Assembly (NCBI GenBank): GCA_046346965.1
Contig: JAXMHB010000001.1
Span: 1-64,000, forward strand
Length of the DNA: 64,000 nucleotides
Direction: 5' to 3'
Source of the DNA: JAXMHB01 sp046346965
GTDB taxonomy: Bacteria; Pseudomonadota; Gammaproteobacteria; Xanthomonadales; SZUA-5
Of this stretch, positions 25,002 through 32,950 are shown in pieces. The notes below the pieces were generated by a model. That model had not been told where the DNA came from and made no database searches. It saw only the letters and a program-made list of their open reading frames with translations. Made by a program: the position numbers and the translations under genes. Numbering within the stretch: the stretch's first letter is position 1; every line of letters begins with the position of its first letter.

Positions 25002-25631
25002 TCAACGGCGCGCCGTTTCGGTGCCGATGGCATCCGAACCGGGCAACTGCCAGATGCCGACCAGACTGCCGTCAGCATCGATTCGATACATCGCGATTCC
25101 GCAATCGGGCGCGCCCCAGGTGACGGCGAGCCGCTGACCGCGCTCGATGCCGTAGCCCGCATCGGTCCGCTCGGTCTGCCACTGCGCCAGCCAGTGATCG
25201 CCGCGTGCCTCCAGCTTGAGCTCGTCCTCGTAGGGCTTGCCCTCGGGGCTGACGCCAAAGACCGAGTAATCGCCGGCCAGGCCTTGTGGCGGGTCGGCTT
25301 TGGCGCGCAGCCGCTCGGTGCCGACAGCGCCGCCACCCGGCAGCGTCCAGATGCCATTCAGTCCGCCGCGATTCTTGAGATAGGCAGCCAGCGCGCAGTC
25401 GCCGTCACCGATCGCCACCACCAGCGCATCGTCCAGGGCCAGCCCGATCCCGCCGGTCTTTGCACCTGCATCCCACACCAGGCGCCAGGCGCGCCCGGCC
25501 GGCGCCATGCTCAGCGTGCCTTGATAGGTGCTGCCATCCGGATTGCGACCCTCGATCTGATAATCGCCTCCGAGGCTGGCCGCGCCGGCGGCGCTGGTAA
25601 GCAACAGCAAGGCAAACGGGACGGCGCGCAT
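25002..25631 (-). CDS. Exported protein with two tandem internal repeats
   Basis: A 209-residue protein with the signal MRAVPFALLLLTSAAGAAS. The mature part is a duplication. Repeat 1 runs GGDYQIEGRNPDGSTYQGTL to GIWTLPGGGAVGTERL, and repeat 2 runs AGDYSVFGVSPEGKPYEDEL to GIWQLPGSDAIGTETA. Each half has a central cysteine (GDCALA, PDCGIA), which could form a disulfide. Function is unknown; the pattern suggests a periplasmic beta-sheet protein. It ends 29 bp before the WS/DGAT start on the same strand, so co-expression is plausible. Confidence 0.75.
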   Translation of the reverse strand: MRAVPFALLLLTSAAGAASLGGDYQIEGRNPDGSTYQGTLSMAPAGRAWRLVWDAGAKTGGIGLALDDALVVAIGDGDCALAAYLKNRGGLNGIWTLPGGGAVGTERLRAKADPPQGLAGDYSVFGVSPEGKPYEDELKLEARGDHWLAQWQTERTDAGYGIERGQRLAVTWGAPDCGIAMYRIDADGSLVGIWQLPGSDAIGTETARR

Positions 25632-25703
25632 CAGTCGAACCTGGGTGGACGAAGCCCTAAGCATCGTCCACGACCAGACCTTAGTCCAGCGCCGCCCGCG
25701 GCC

Positions 25704-27488
25704 TCAGATGACGTCCCAGGGATACTGGCCGTTGCCCAGCATGTAGCCCGCCAGCGCGTCGCGCTCGCTGTCCTCGTTGCGTGCCAGCGCGCGGATATTG
25801 CCCGCCATGCGGCGCTTGGCCTGCTGGGCAAACAAAGTGGCGATGTTGATCGCTTGGGCACCGTGGCGGGCATCGCTGCGCGCCAGCGCATCGGCGCGCG
25901 AAAGCACGCACAGCCCGACAAACAGATCGATGGTGACATCGGCCAGTCGCTTGAGCTGATACTGCTCGTCGGCGATGCCTTTGCCATGCAGGCGCAGCAG
26001 CGCGTCGGCGGCTTTGGACAGCTCCACTACGTATTTCTCGTAGACGTCCACGGCCTTGCCGAGGCGCGGATCGAGCTTGGACAGAATCTTGTCGGTGCCG
26101 AGCCCGGTGGACTCGCGCAAGCGCTTGCCGGCGTAGCCGGACAGCACGCCGAAGCCCTTGATCGGATTGTTGAAAATCGCGCCGACCGCATGCTTCAGCT
26201 CGGCCAGCGAGGTGCCGACGTCCTTGAGTCCGGACAGCGCGATGTACAGGCGCAGAATCTCGTTGGTGCCCTCGAAGATCGACAGGATGCGGCTGTCGCG
26301 CGCCACCTGCTCGTACGGGAACTCCTTCATGAAGCCATTGCCGGCGGCGATCTGCAGCGCCTCGTATGCGCAGCGCTGGATCGCTTCGGAGGCGTAGACC
26401 TTGCTGATCGCGGCTTCCAGCGAGTAGTCCTCGCAGCCGGAGTCGATGTAGTGCGCCACCATCCACACAGTGCTCTCGGCGGCGAAGCAGTCCAGCGTCA
26501 TTTGCGCGATCTTCTCGCGCACCAGACCGAACTCTGCAATCGGCTTGCCAAACTGCTTGCGATCATTGGCCTGGGCGATCGCGAGGCGCAGCAGCGTTTT
26601 CATGCCGCCGACGGCGCCGCCGCCGAGGCCGGTACGCCCGTTGTTCAAGATGCCCATGGCGACCTTGAAGCCCTTGCCCTCGCCACCGAGCACGTTCTCG
26701 GCCGGCACGCGCACGTCCTGGAAGGCCACCGTCGTCGTCGAGGACGCGCGGATGCCCATCTTGTCCTCGTGCGGACCGTGGCTGACGCCGGGCCAGGCGG
26801 CCTCGACGATGAAAGCGGTGATCTTGCCCTCGGGCGAGTCGGTGCGTGCGAACACCGTGTACAGGTCGGCTATGCCGCCGTTGGTGATCCAGATCTTCTC
26901 GCCGTTGAGAGTGTAGCTGCCGTCCGCGTTCTTCCTGGCGGTGGTGCGGATCGAGGCGGCATCGGAACCGGCGCCGGACTCGGTCAAGCAAAAGGCCGCG
27001 ATCATTTCGCCACTGGCCAGACGCGGCAGATAGCGCGCCTTCTGCTCCTCGCTGCCGGACAGCAGGATGCCCTTCATGCCGATCGAGGAATGTGCGCCGA
27101 CGGTGAGCGACACCGAACTGTCGTGCCGGGAGGTTTGCGAGAGCACGCGCGCGTAACCGGCGTTCGACAGTCCGAGGCCGCCGTGTTCCTCCGGAATGAT
27201 CAGCCCGAACAAGCCCATGTCGCGCAGCGACTGGATGAACTCGGCAGGCTGGTGCGCGTCCTTGTCCCAGCGCTTGAGATCGGCATGCAGCGGCGACAGA
27301 AAGTCGTCGATCGAGTCGGTCATCATGCCCAGCAGTTCGCGATCCCGCTCGCGCATCTGCGGGTAGGGGAAGAGGTTTTCTTCCAGGATCTCGCCGAAGT
27401 ACAGGTTCTTGGCCGCGCTCTGGTCGAGGCGCGGACCGGCGTCGGCAGCCGCGGCCGCGTCGGCCGGGCGTTCAGTCGTTTCGTTCAT
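25704..27488 (-). CDS. Acyl-CoA dehydrogenase, long/very-long-chain type
   Basis: A 594-residue FAD enzyme, longer than the 380-residue short-chain class and closer to VLCAD/ACAD9, with an extra C-terminal helical domain. FAD-binding signatures are CLTESGAGSDAASIRTTA and WITNGGIADLYTVFA. The catalytic Glu lies in SIFEGTNEILR near residue 405. It performs the first step of beta-oxidation. No mitochondrial-type leader is expected; the first 25 residues are Ala-rich and likely disordered. Together with the crotonase at 464 and the WS/DGAT it points to active fatty acid turnover. Confidence 0.93.
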   Translation of the reverse strand: MNETTERPADAAAAADAGPRLDQSAAKNLYFGEILEENLFPYPQMRERDRELLGMMTDSIDDFLSPLHADLKRWDKDAHQPAEFIQSLRDMGLFGLIIPEEHGGLGLSNAGYARVLSQTSRHDSSVSLTVGAHSSIGMKGILLSGSEEQKARYLPRLASGEMIAAFCLTESGAGSDAASIRTTARKNADGSYTLNGEKIWITNGGIADLYTVFARTDSPEGKITAFIVEAAWPGVSHGPHEDKMGIRASSTTTVAFQDVRVPAENVLGGEGKGFKVAMGILNNGRTGLGGGAVGGMKTLLRLAIAQANDRKQFGKPIAEFGLVREKIAQMTLDCFAAESTVWMVAHYIDSGCEDYSLEAAISKVYASEAIQRCAYEALQIAAGNGFMKEFPYEQVARDSRILSIFEGTNEILRLYIALSGLKDVGTSLAELKHAVGAIFNNPIKGFGVLSGYAGKRLRESTGLGTDKILSKLDPRLGKAVDVYEKYVVELSKAADALLRLHGKGIADEQYQLKRLADVTIDLFVGLCVLSRADALARSDARHGAQAINIATLFAQQAKRRMAGNIRALARNEDSERDALAGYMLGNGQYPWDVI

Positions 27489-27719
27489 GGCGGGTCTCCT
27501 CCGGCGAATCCCCCGAGTGTTACCGCACTCGTGCGAGTGAGCAAGTCAAGGATGCTCTGAACGCGCATCGAGGCTGCGACGGCGGCTGAATCGCACGCGA
27601 GCGAGAACGAGCGCCGACCGCTTGCGCCGCCTGCGGCGCGGCAGGCGGGCGCAATTCAGGCTGGCTGAATGGATGCGGCTGTGGCAATCTTCGCGTGTTC
27701 CCCACGACGGATTCATGTG

Positions 27720-28526
27720 ATGACCATTGCACGTTCTTTGTGTTTGCTCGGCGCCCTCGGCTTGTTCACTTCCTCGGCGATGGCAGCCAGCCTGTCCCGC
27801 AGTGGTGCGCAGGCAGAAGCGACGCCACAGCAGCCCTTCGGCACCGCCTGCGGCCCGGTGCAGCTGCAGCAGACCACGTCCAATGCGATTACTCCGCAGA
27901 ACAGCGTCAGCTGCAATTCCGGTGGCATTCACACGGACAATTCCTACTTCCGCGCCTACTCGCTGGCCAGCTATCCGGCCGGCTTCGATGTCTGCGCGGT
28001 GACCGTCGGTATCGAGACCGCCTCCTCGGGCTTGGTGCAGGGGAACCGACCGGCCGGCGGTGGCCCGGGCCAGCCGTTGACGGTGCGCCTGTACGCCAAT
28101 GTCGGTGGCGCCTTCCCGGCTGGGACGCGCACGCAGGTGGGCAGCGCCACGGTGACCGTCGCCGATCAGTCCGGTACGCTGCTGAATGTGCCGGTGACCG
28201 GCAGTCTGCCGGCCGGTGCGGAACTGGTGGTCGAGGCGTTTACGCCGAATGGCAGCGCGGGCGGCAACTCTTTCTTCATCGGCTCCAACAACCTGGGTCA
28301 GTCCGGCCCCAGCTATCTGCAGGCGCCGGATTGCGGCGTTACCGCGCCCACCACGACGGCGGCGATCGGCTTCCCGAACTTTCAGATCGTGCTGAATGCC
28401 GTGGGCACCCCGGTGGCGGCGACGGCGCCGGTGGCGGCCCCAGGTCCGGGCCCGTTCGCGCTGAGCTTGCTGGTGCTCTCGCTGCTGGGTATCGGCGCGA
28501 CGGTGCTGACGCGTCGCTCCAGCTGA
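27720..28526 (+). CDS. Secreted protein with C-terminal transmembrane sorting-like tail
   Basis: A 268-residue protein with signal peptide MTIARSLCLLGALGLFTSSAMA. The mature domain has four to five cysteines and a beta-rich look (GFDVCAVTVGIETA, PLTVRLYANVGG, ELVVEAFTPNG). The end is a Pro/Ala/Gly linker, a hydrophobic helix ALSLLVLSLLGIGATVL and a basic TRRSS. That architecture is what exosortase targets have, but the IPTL or PEP motif before the helix is not clear (APGPGPFALS). It may be a variant substrate of XrtH or a plain membrane anchor. It is divergent from the acyl-CoA dehydrogenase across 231 bp. Confidence 0.75.
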   Translation: MTIARSLCLLGALGLFTSSAMAASLSRSGAQAEATPQQPFGTACGPVQLQQTTSNAITPQNSVSCNSGGIHTDNSYFRAYSLASYPAGFDVCAVTVGIETASSGLVQGNRPAGGGPGQPLTVRLYANVGGAFPAGTRTQVGSATVTVADQSGTLLNVPVTGSLPAGAELVVEAFTPNGSAGGNSFFIGSNNLGQSGPSYLQAPDCGVTAPTTTAAIGFPNFQIVLNAVGTPVAATAPVAAPGPGPFALSLLVLSLLGIGATVLTRRSS

Positions 28527-28548
28527 TCGCAGGCGAGTCTGCGCTCAA

Positions 28549-28575
28549 CCAAAGGCCCCGGCACGGGGCCTTTGG
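28549..28575. terminator. Hairpin between convergent genes, probable bidirectional terminator
   Basis: An 11-bp perfect stem, CCAAAGGCCCC at 28549-28559 pairing with GGGGCCTTTGG at 28565-28575, has a GGCAC loop. CGTTTA follows, a weak T-tract. It sits exactly between the convergent secreted-protein and RoxA-like genes. Confidence 0.8.
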
Positions 28576-28578
28576 CGT

Positions 28579-29739
28579 TTATGGGACCAGCGCCAGCCAG
28601 CCGCGCCGCAGCAGCTCCAGCAGCTGGGCGCGAGCGCGCGGCGACAATGCGTCGTTGTCGGCGGCACTGAGGCGACGACCGATCAGCGCGTAGGCGCTGG
28701 CATCCAGGTCATAGGCATCGCCATCGCCGTAGACGCGCATCTCGCTGCCGGCCGGGCGCATGCACAGGCGCATGCCATCGGCGATCTGCAGGGTCGCGCC
28801 TTGCTGACAGCGCGCCTGCCACTGACTGGCGGAGCAGCGCCGCCGTGCCGGCATGAAGGCGCGGCGATAGCTGCTGACGAAACGCCCGAACCAATCCGCC
28901 AACTCGTCCTCGGGCGCGGCCAGCGCCTGCGTCAGCGCCGCGCGCACGCGCGCCAGCGCGGCGGCGTCGAGCAGATTGGGGTCGCTGGCCGGCTTCAGAT
29001 CCGGGTCGGCGTAGCGCAGTGCATCGTCCAGTTGGTCGATGCGCGCATGGGCCCAGGCGCCCAGCATCTCGCCCACGCCCGGCGCGCGCATGCCGATCGA
29101 CAAGGTGAGGCATTCAGTCTCGGCCAGGCCGTAGTGCGGCACCCCGGGCGGCAGGTAGAGCACATCGCCCGGGTCCAGCACCCATTCGTGGCTGGCCTCG
29201 AAGTGCTGGAGCAGCTTGATCGGCGCGTCGCTGCGGAAGTCCAGCGGCGCGCCCGGCCGCGCATCGATGGCCCAGCGCCGCTGGCCCAGGCCCTGGACCA
29301 GAAACACATCATATTGATCCACATGCGCGCCTACCGAGCCACCCGGCACGGCGTAGCTGACCATGACGTCGTCGACGCGCCAGCGCGGCAGGAAGTGCAC
29401 GAAATCGAGCAGACGCGCCACGTCGGCGTCCCAGCGATCCACGTCCTGCACCAACAGCGTCCAGTCGCGGGCCGGCAGGCTGGCAAAGCGGTCCTCGGCG
29501 AAGGGGCCGGTCTCCAGATGCCAGCGATCGCGGCGACGGTCCAGCCGCACGATGCGTGCCAGCGCGTCTTCCTCGCAGGCCAGACCGGCCAGATCGTTGG
29601 GCGTCAGCGGGCAGGCAAAATCCGTCCACGCCTGGCGGATCAGCAGCGGCTGCTTCTGCCAGTACTCGCGCAGAAAGCGCGCCGGCGACATGCCGAGCGG
29701 CGTGCGCGCGCTGCCCTGGACTTCGATCGGCGCGCTCAC
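28579..29739 (-). CDS. JmjC-domain ribosomal oxygenase, RoxA/YcfD-like
   Basis: A 386-residue 2-oxoglutarate/Fe(II) oxygenase. The iron ligands are His and Asp in HVDQYDVFL and His in GVPHYGL. The conserved RoxA blocks ARFLREYWQKQPLLIRQ, WRVDDVMVSYAVPGG and LDPGDVLYLPPGVPHY are all present. RoxA hydroxylates an arginine of ribosomal protein L16 in E. coli, and the same target is likely. GTG 29739 overlaps the purB stop as GTGA; an internal ATG at 29691 is a shorter alternative. It is translationally coupled to purB. Confidence 0.88.
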   Translation of the reverse strand: MSAPIEVQGSARTPLGMSPARFLREYWQKQPLLIRQAWTDFACPLTPNDLAGLACEEDALARIVRLDRRRDRWHLETGPFAEDRFASLPARDWTLLVQDVDRWDADVARLLDFVHFLPRWRVDDVMVSYAVPGGSVGAHVDQYDVFLVQGLGQRRWAIDARPGAPLDFRSDAPIKLLQHFEASHEWVLDPGDVLYLPPGVPHYGLAETECLTLSIGMRAPGVGEMLGAWAHARIDQLDDALRYADPDLKPASDPNLLDAAALARVRAALTQALAAPEDELADWFGRFVSSYRRAFMPARRRCSASQWQARCQQGATLQIADGMRLCMRPAGSEMRVYGDGDAYDLDASAYALIGRRLSAADNDALSPRARAQLLELLRRGWLALVP

Positions 29740-31097
29740 GGCTGGCGCGCCAGCGTGGCGGCGAGGCCGGTGTAGCTCGCCGGCGTCAGCGCCGTCAGTC
29801 GCGCCTTGACCGCCTCCGGCAGTTCCAGGCTCGCAATGAACTGCTGCAGCGCCTCGGCGTCGATGCGCGCGCCGCGGGTCAGCGCCTTCAGGCGTTCGTA
29901 GGGTTCCGGCAGACCATGGCGGCGCATCACCGTCTGCACCGCCTCGGCCAGCACTTCCCAGGCCTGATCCAGATCCGCCGCCAGCCGCGCCGGGTCGGGC
30001 CGCAGCTTGCCGAGGCCGCGTTCCAGCGAGCGCAGGCCGATCAGCAGGTAGCCAAAGGCGCTGCCCAGGCTGCGCAGCACGGTGGAGTCGGTCAGATCGC
30101 GCTGCCAGCGGCTGATCGGCAGCTTCTCGGAGAAATGCCCGAACAACGCGACGGCGAGGCCGAAATTGCCCTCGGCGTTCTCGAAATCGATCGGATTGAC
30201 CTTGTGCGGCATGGTCGAGGAACCGACCTCGCCCTCGACCTTGGCCTGGCGGAAATAGCCCAGCGAGACGTAGCCCCAGATGTCGCGGCAGAGATCGATC
30301 AGGATGGTGCACAGCCGCCGACTGCTGTCACACAGTTCGGCGACGAAATCGTGCGGCTCGATTTGCGTGGTCAGCGGATTGAACGCCAGCCCCAGCGATT
30401 CGACGAAGGCCTGCGACAACGCCGGCCAGTCGACTTCGGGATAGGCGACCACATGGGCGTTGTAGTTGCCGACGGCGCCGTTGATCTTGCCGAGCAGCGG
30501 CTGCGCCTCGATCTGCCGGAACTGGCGCTCGACGCGCGCGATGACGTTGCGGATCTCCTTGCCGAGCGTGGTGGGCGAGGCGGTTTGCCCGTGGGTGCGC
30601 GAGAGCATCGGCAGCTCGGCGGTGTCGCCGGCCAGTTGCCGCAGCGCCGCCAGCACGCGCGTCAACGCCGCCACCAGCACCGATTCGCGCGCGTCTTTCA
30701 GCATCAGCGCGTAGGCCAGATTGTTGATGTCCTCGCTGGTGCAGGCGAAATGCACGAACTCGCCCGCCGCCGCCAGCTCCGGATGCGCCGCGAATTGCCG
30801 CTTGATCCAGTACTCGACCGCCTTGACGTCGTGATTGGTGGTGGCTTCGATCGCCTTGACCTCGGCTGCCTGCGTCTCGTCGAAGCGCTCGGCGAGGGTG
30901 CGCAGCGTCGCGATGGCCGCCGGCGAGAAGCCCGGCACCTCGGCAATCGCCGGCTCTGCGGCCAGCGCCTCCAGCCAGCGCAGTTCCACCAGCACGCGCC
31001 GGCGGATCAGACCGTACTCGCTGAATATGGGCCGCAAGGCCTCGGTCTGCCGCGCGTAGCGCCCGTCCAAGGGCGACACCGCCGTCAATGCACTCAT
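29736..31097 (-). CDS. purB: Adenylosuccinate lyase
   Basis: A 453-residue enzyme of the fumarase/aspartase superfamily, bacterial class similar to E. coli PurB. It starts MSALTAVSPLDGRYA after an AGGAG site, and carries the signature GSSTMPHKVNPIDFENAEGN. The flexible loop Ser is in that block, and catalytic His is in SRTHGQTASPTT. It releases fumarate from SAICAR and from adenylosuccinate in purine synthesis. The frame is open for 59 codons upstream, but that stretch is the GGGACCC repeat and is not taken. The RoxA-like gene overlaps its stop. Confidence 0.96.
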   Translation of the reverse strand: MSALTAVSPLDGRYARQTEALRPIFSEYGLIRRRVLVELRWLEALAAEPAIAEVPGFSPAAIATLRTLAERFDETQAAEVKAIEATTNHDVKAVEYWIKRQFAAHPELAAAGEFVHFACTSEDINNLAYALMLKDARESVLVAALTRVLAALRQLAGDTAELPMLSRTHGQTASPTTLGKEIRNVIARVERQFRQIEAQPLLGKINGAVGNYNAHVVAYPEVDWPALSQAFVESLGLAFNPLTTQIEPHDFVAELCDSSRRLCTILIDLCRDIWGYVSLGYFRQAKVEGEVGSSTMPHKVNPIDFENAEGNFGLAVALFGHFSEKLPISRWQRDLTDSTVLRSLGSAFGYLLIGLRSLERGLGKLRPDPARLAADLDQAWEVLAEAVQTVMRRHGLPEPYERLKALTRGARIDAEALQQFIASLELPEAVKARLTALTPASYTGLAATLARQP

Positions 31098-31169
31098 CGA
31101 AGGGCTCCTGCCGACAAAGGCCGCGATCATAGCCGGGCCGGTCTGTTGCAGTGCGTGGCGCAGTGCGTG

Positions 31170-31300
31170 GGCAAAAGCGGGGGCGAGGGGAAGGGGGCAG
31201 GGGACCGGGACCGGGACCCGAGTCCGAGTCCCGGGTTCCGGGTCCCGGGTCCCGGGTCCCGGGGTCCGACGCACTCATGTTTGGCAAGCGCTTCCTTAGA
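31170..31300. repeat. G-rich repeat and GGGTCCC array upstream of purB
   Basis: This starts with a block like the dispersed element's head (GGGCAAAAGCGGGGGCGAGG). Then come GGGACCGGGACCGGGACCCG, a partly palindromic GAGTCCGAGTC, and at least four GGGTCCC units to about 31266. It ends with CATGTTTGGCAAG at about 31275, a block also seen at 62106. It lies between the exonuclease stop and purB start, and looks like a rearranged relative of the element at 1309-1590. Confidence 0.8.
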
Positions 31301-32183
31301 GCGCCGCGGCGCGGCGACGCAGGAAGGGGCCGAAGCCGAGTTGATCGAACAAGGCGTTGAGGCCCGCCAGATCGGCCGGGCGGCGCTGAAGGTCCGGCGG
31401 CGGCGGGATCGGCGCGTCGCAGGCGATGGTGGTCAGCTGCAGCGACAGCCTCGCCTGCGCCTGTTGCTCCTGCAGTCGCGCATGCAGCGCCTTGGCGCCG
31501 CGAATGCGCAGGAAGGCGACCTCGCCGAGGCGCTGGTAGAGCGCGTCCAGCGACCCAAAATGGCGTAGCAGCTTGGCCGCGGTCAGTTGGCCAACGCCGT
31601 GCACGCCGGGAATGTTGTCGATCGCATCGCCCGACAGCGCCAGCAGGTCCGCCATCTGTTCCGGGCGCACGCCAAAGCGTTCGACCACGGTCTCCGGCGT
31701 GTAGCGTCGATCCCGGCCAAAGTCCCACTGTTCATCGCCGGCGCGCAGCAACTGGGTCAGATCCTTGTCGGCCGACAGCAGCAGCACGCGCTGGCCTTGG
31801 CCGCGCGCCTGCGTCACCAGCGAGCCGATCAGGTCGTCGGCCTCGAAGCGCGGATGCGCCAGCGCCGGGATGCCGAGATGCCGGGTGATCGCCTGGCAAT
31901 GCGCAAACTGGCGCAACAGCGCCTCATCGGGCCGCTCGCGATTGGCCTTGTAGGCCGGATAGATCTCGTGGCGGAAGCCGCGCCCGAGCGCTTCGTCGAA
32001 GCACACCGCGATCTGCTGTGGTCGCAATTGCTCCATCACCTGCAGCAGAAAGCTGGCATAACCTTGGGCCGCATGCGTGGGCCAACCCTCGGCATCGCGC
32101 CAGTCGGGCGGCAGCGAATGCCAGGCGCGAAAGATATACAGGCTGGCGTCCACCAGACACAGGCGCGCGCCGGCCGCGCTCAC
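31296..32183 (-). CDS. 5'-3' exonuclease / flap endonuclease family protein (ExoIX-like)
   Basis: A 295-residue stand-alone nuclease of the DNA polymerase I N-terminal family. Metal-binding positions are VDASLYIFRA, FDEALG, RFEADDLIGSLV and SADKDLTQLL. A helix-hairpin-helix GVHGVGQLTAAKLL supports DNA binding near residue 190. Such proteins remove flaps or RNA primers. GTG 32183 overlaps the nitroreductase stop as GTGA, hence coupling. The protein is cytoplasmic. It lacks polymerase domains, so it supplements PolA. The next gene downstream (purB) is beyond a repeat block. Confidence 0.88.
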   Translation of the reverse strand: MSAAGARLCLVDASLYIFRAWHSLPPDWRDAEGWPTHAAQGYASFLLQVMEQLRPQQIAVCFDEALGRGFRHEIYPAYKANRERPDEALLRQFAHCQAITRHLGIPALAHPRFEADDLIGSLVTQARGQGQRVLLLSADKDLTQLLRAGDEQWDFGRDRRYTPETVVERFGVRPEQMADLLALSGDAIDNIPGVHGVGQLTAAKLLRHFGSLDALYQRLGEVAFLRIRGAKALHARLQEQQAQARLSLQLTTIACDAPIPPPPDLQRRPADLAGLNALFDQLGFGPFLRRRAAAL

Positions 32184-32764
32184 GGGCGGCTCACCCCGGT
32201 CCAATCGCTCAGCAGTTCAGCCAGGCGCGGGCGCTCGCGATCGGGCACGGCGGCCTGGGGCGTACCGAGGTGGATGAAGGCAACCAACTGCTCGTGCTCG
32301 ACCAGACCCAGCAGGCGCAGGATCTCGGCATCGTAGGCGGCCCAGCCGGTCAGCCACTGGGCGCCATAGCCCAGCGCCTGCGCGCCAATCAGCAGGTTCT
32401 GCGCCAACGCGCCGGCTGACAGCAATTGTTCGACCGCCGGCACCTTGTGGCCCGGTGTGATCCGCGCCACCACCGCCAGGATCAGCGGCGCATGGTTGAA
32501 GCGCTGCAGATCCTTCTCGCGCACGGCGGGCTCCAGCGTCTCGCCGCGTGCCTCGCGCACCGCCACCAGCGCCTGCCCAAGCGCGATGCGCGCCGCGCCC
32601 TGAATGCGGATCAGGCGCCAGGGCTTGAGCCGACCGTGGTCCGGCACCCGCGCCGCTGCCTCGATCAGCGCCGCCAGTTCCGCCTCGGTGGGCGCTGGTT
32701 CGCCCAGCAGGCGCGAGGGCGTGGACAATCGTTGCAACAGCGGAGCGAGGGGCGAGGGACTCAT
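32180..32764 (-). CDS. Nitroreductase family protein, YdjA-like
   Basis: A 194-residue FMN-dependent oxidoreductase of the short nitroreductase class. It begins MSPSPLAPLLQRLSTPSRLL and contains LIEAAARVPDHGRLKPWRLI, the usual flavin-phosphate block, and GALAQNLLIGAQALGYGAQWLTGW. It should reduce nitro compounds or quinones with NAD(P)H. The start at 32764 is the first Met of the fold; an upstream in-frame ATG adds 36 unrelated residues. Substrate unknown. It is coupled to the exonuclease by a GTGA overlap. Confidence 0.88.
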   Translation of the reverse strand: MSPSPLAPLLQRLSTPSRLLGEPAPTEAELAALIEAAARVPDHGRLKPWRLIRIQGAARIALGQALVAVREARGETLEPAVREKDLQRFNHAPLILAVVARITPGHKVPAVEQLLSAGALAQNLLIGAQALGYGAQWLTGWAAYDAEILRLLGLVEHEQLVAFIHLGTPQAAVPDRERPRLAELLSDWTGVSRP

Positions 32765-32906
32765 GGATGGCAGCGTGTAGACGGGAGGCGGGAGTCTAGC
32801 CCCAGCAAGGGCGCGAAGTTCCCGGCAAGCTCTCATCCCGGCGTGCGGCTCCGGGCACGCACGTCGGGGCAACTTTGACGCGCACGCCGAAGGGCTGACA
32901 GCTGTT

Positions 32907-32922
32907 AGGATTAACGAATCCT
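32907..32922. promoter_or_regulatory. Inverted repeat upstream of pnt operon, candidate operator
   Basis: AGGATT-AACG-AATCCT is a perfect 6-bp inverted repeat with a 4-base spacer, 29 bp upstream of the pntAA start at 32951. The location fits a control site for the operon. No matching sigma-70 promoter was clear: TTGACG at 32875 has no well-spaced -10 box. Confidence 0.3.
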
Positions 32923-32950
32923 GAGCAGGCTATCGATGGGAGTCACACGG

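Noticed and set aside
24618..27560. 980-residue plus-strand frame
   Set aside because: It crosses three real minus-strand genes. Despite its length it shows no domain, and the minus genes have full catalytic motifs.
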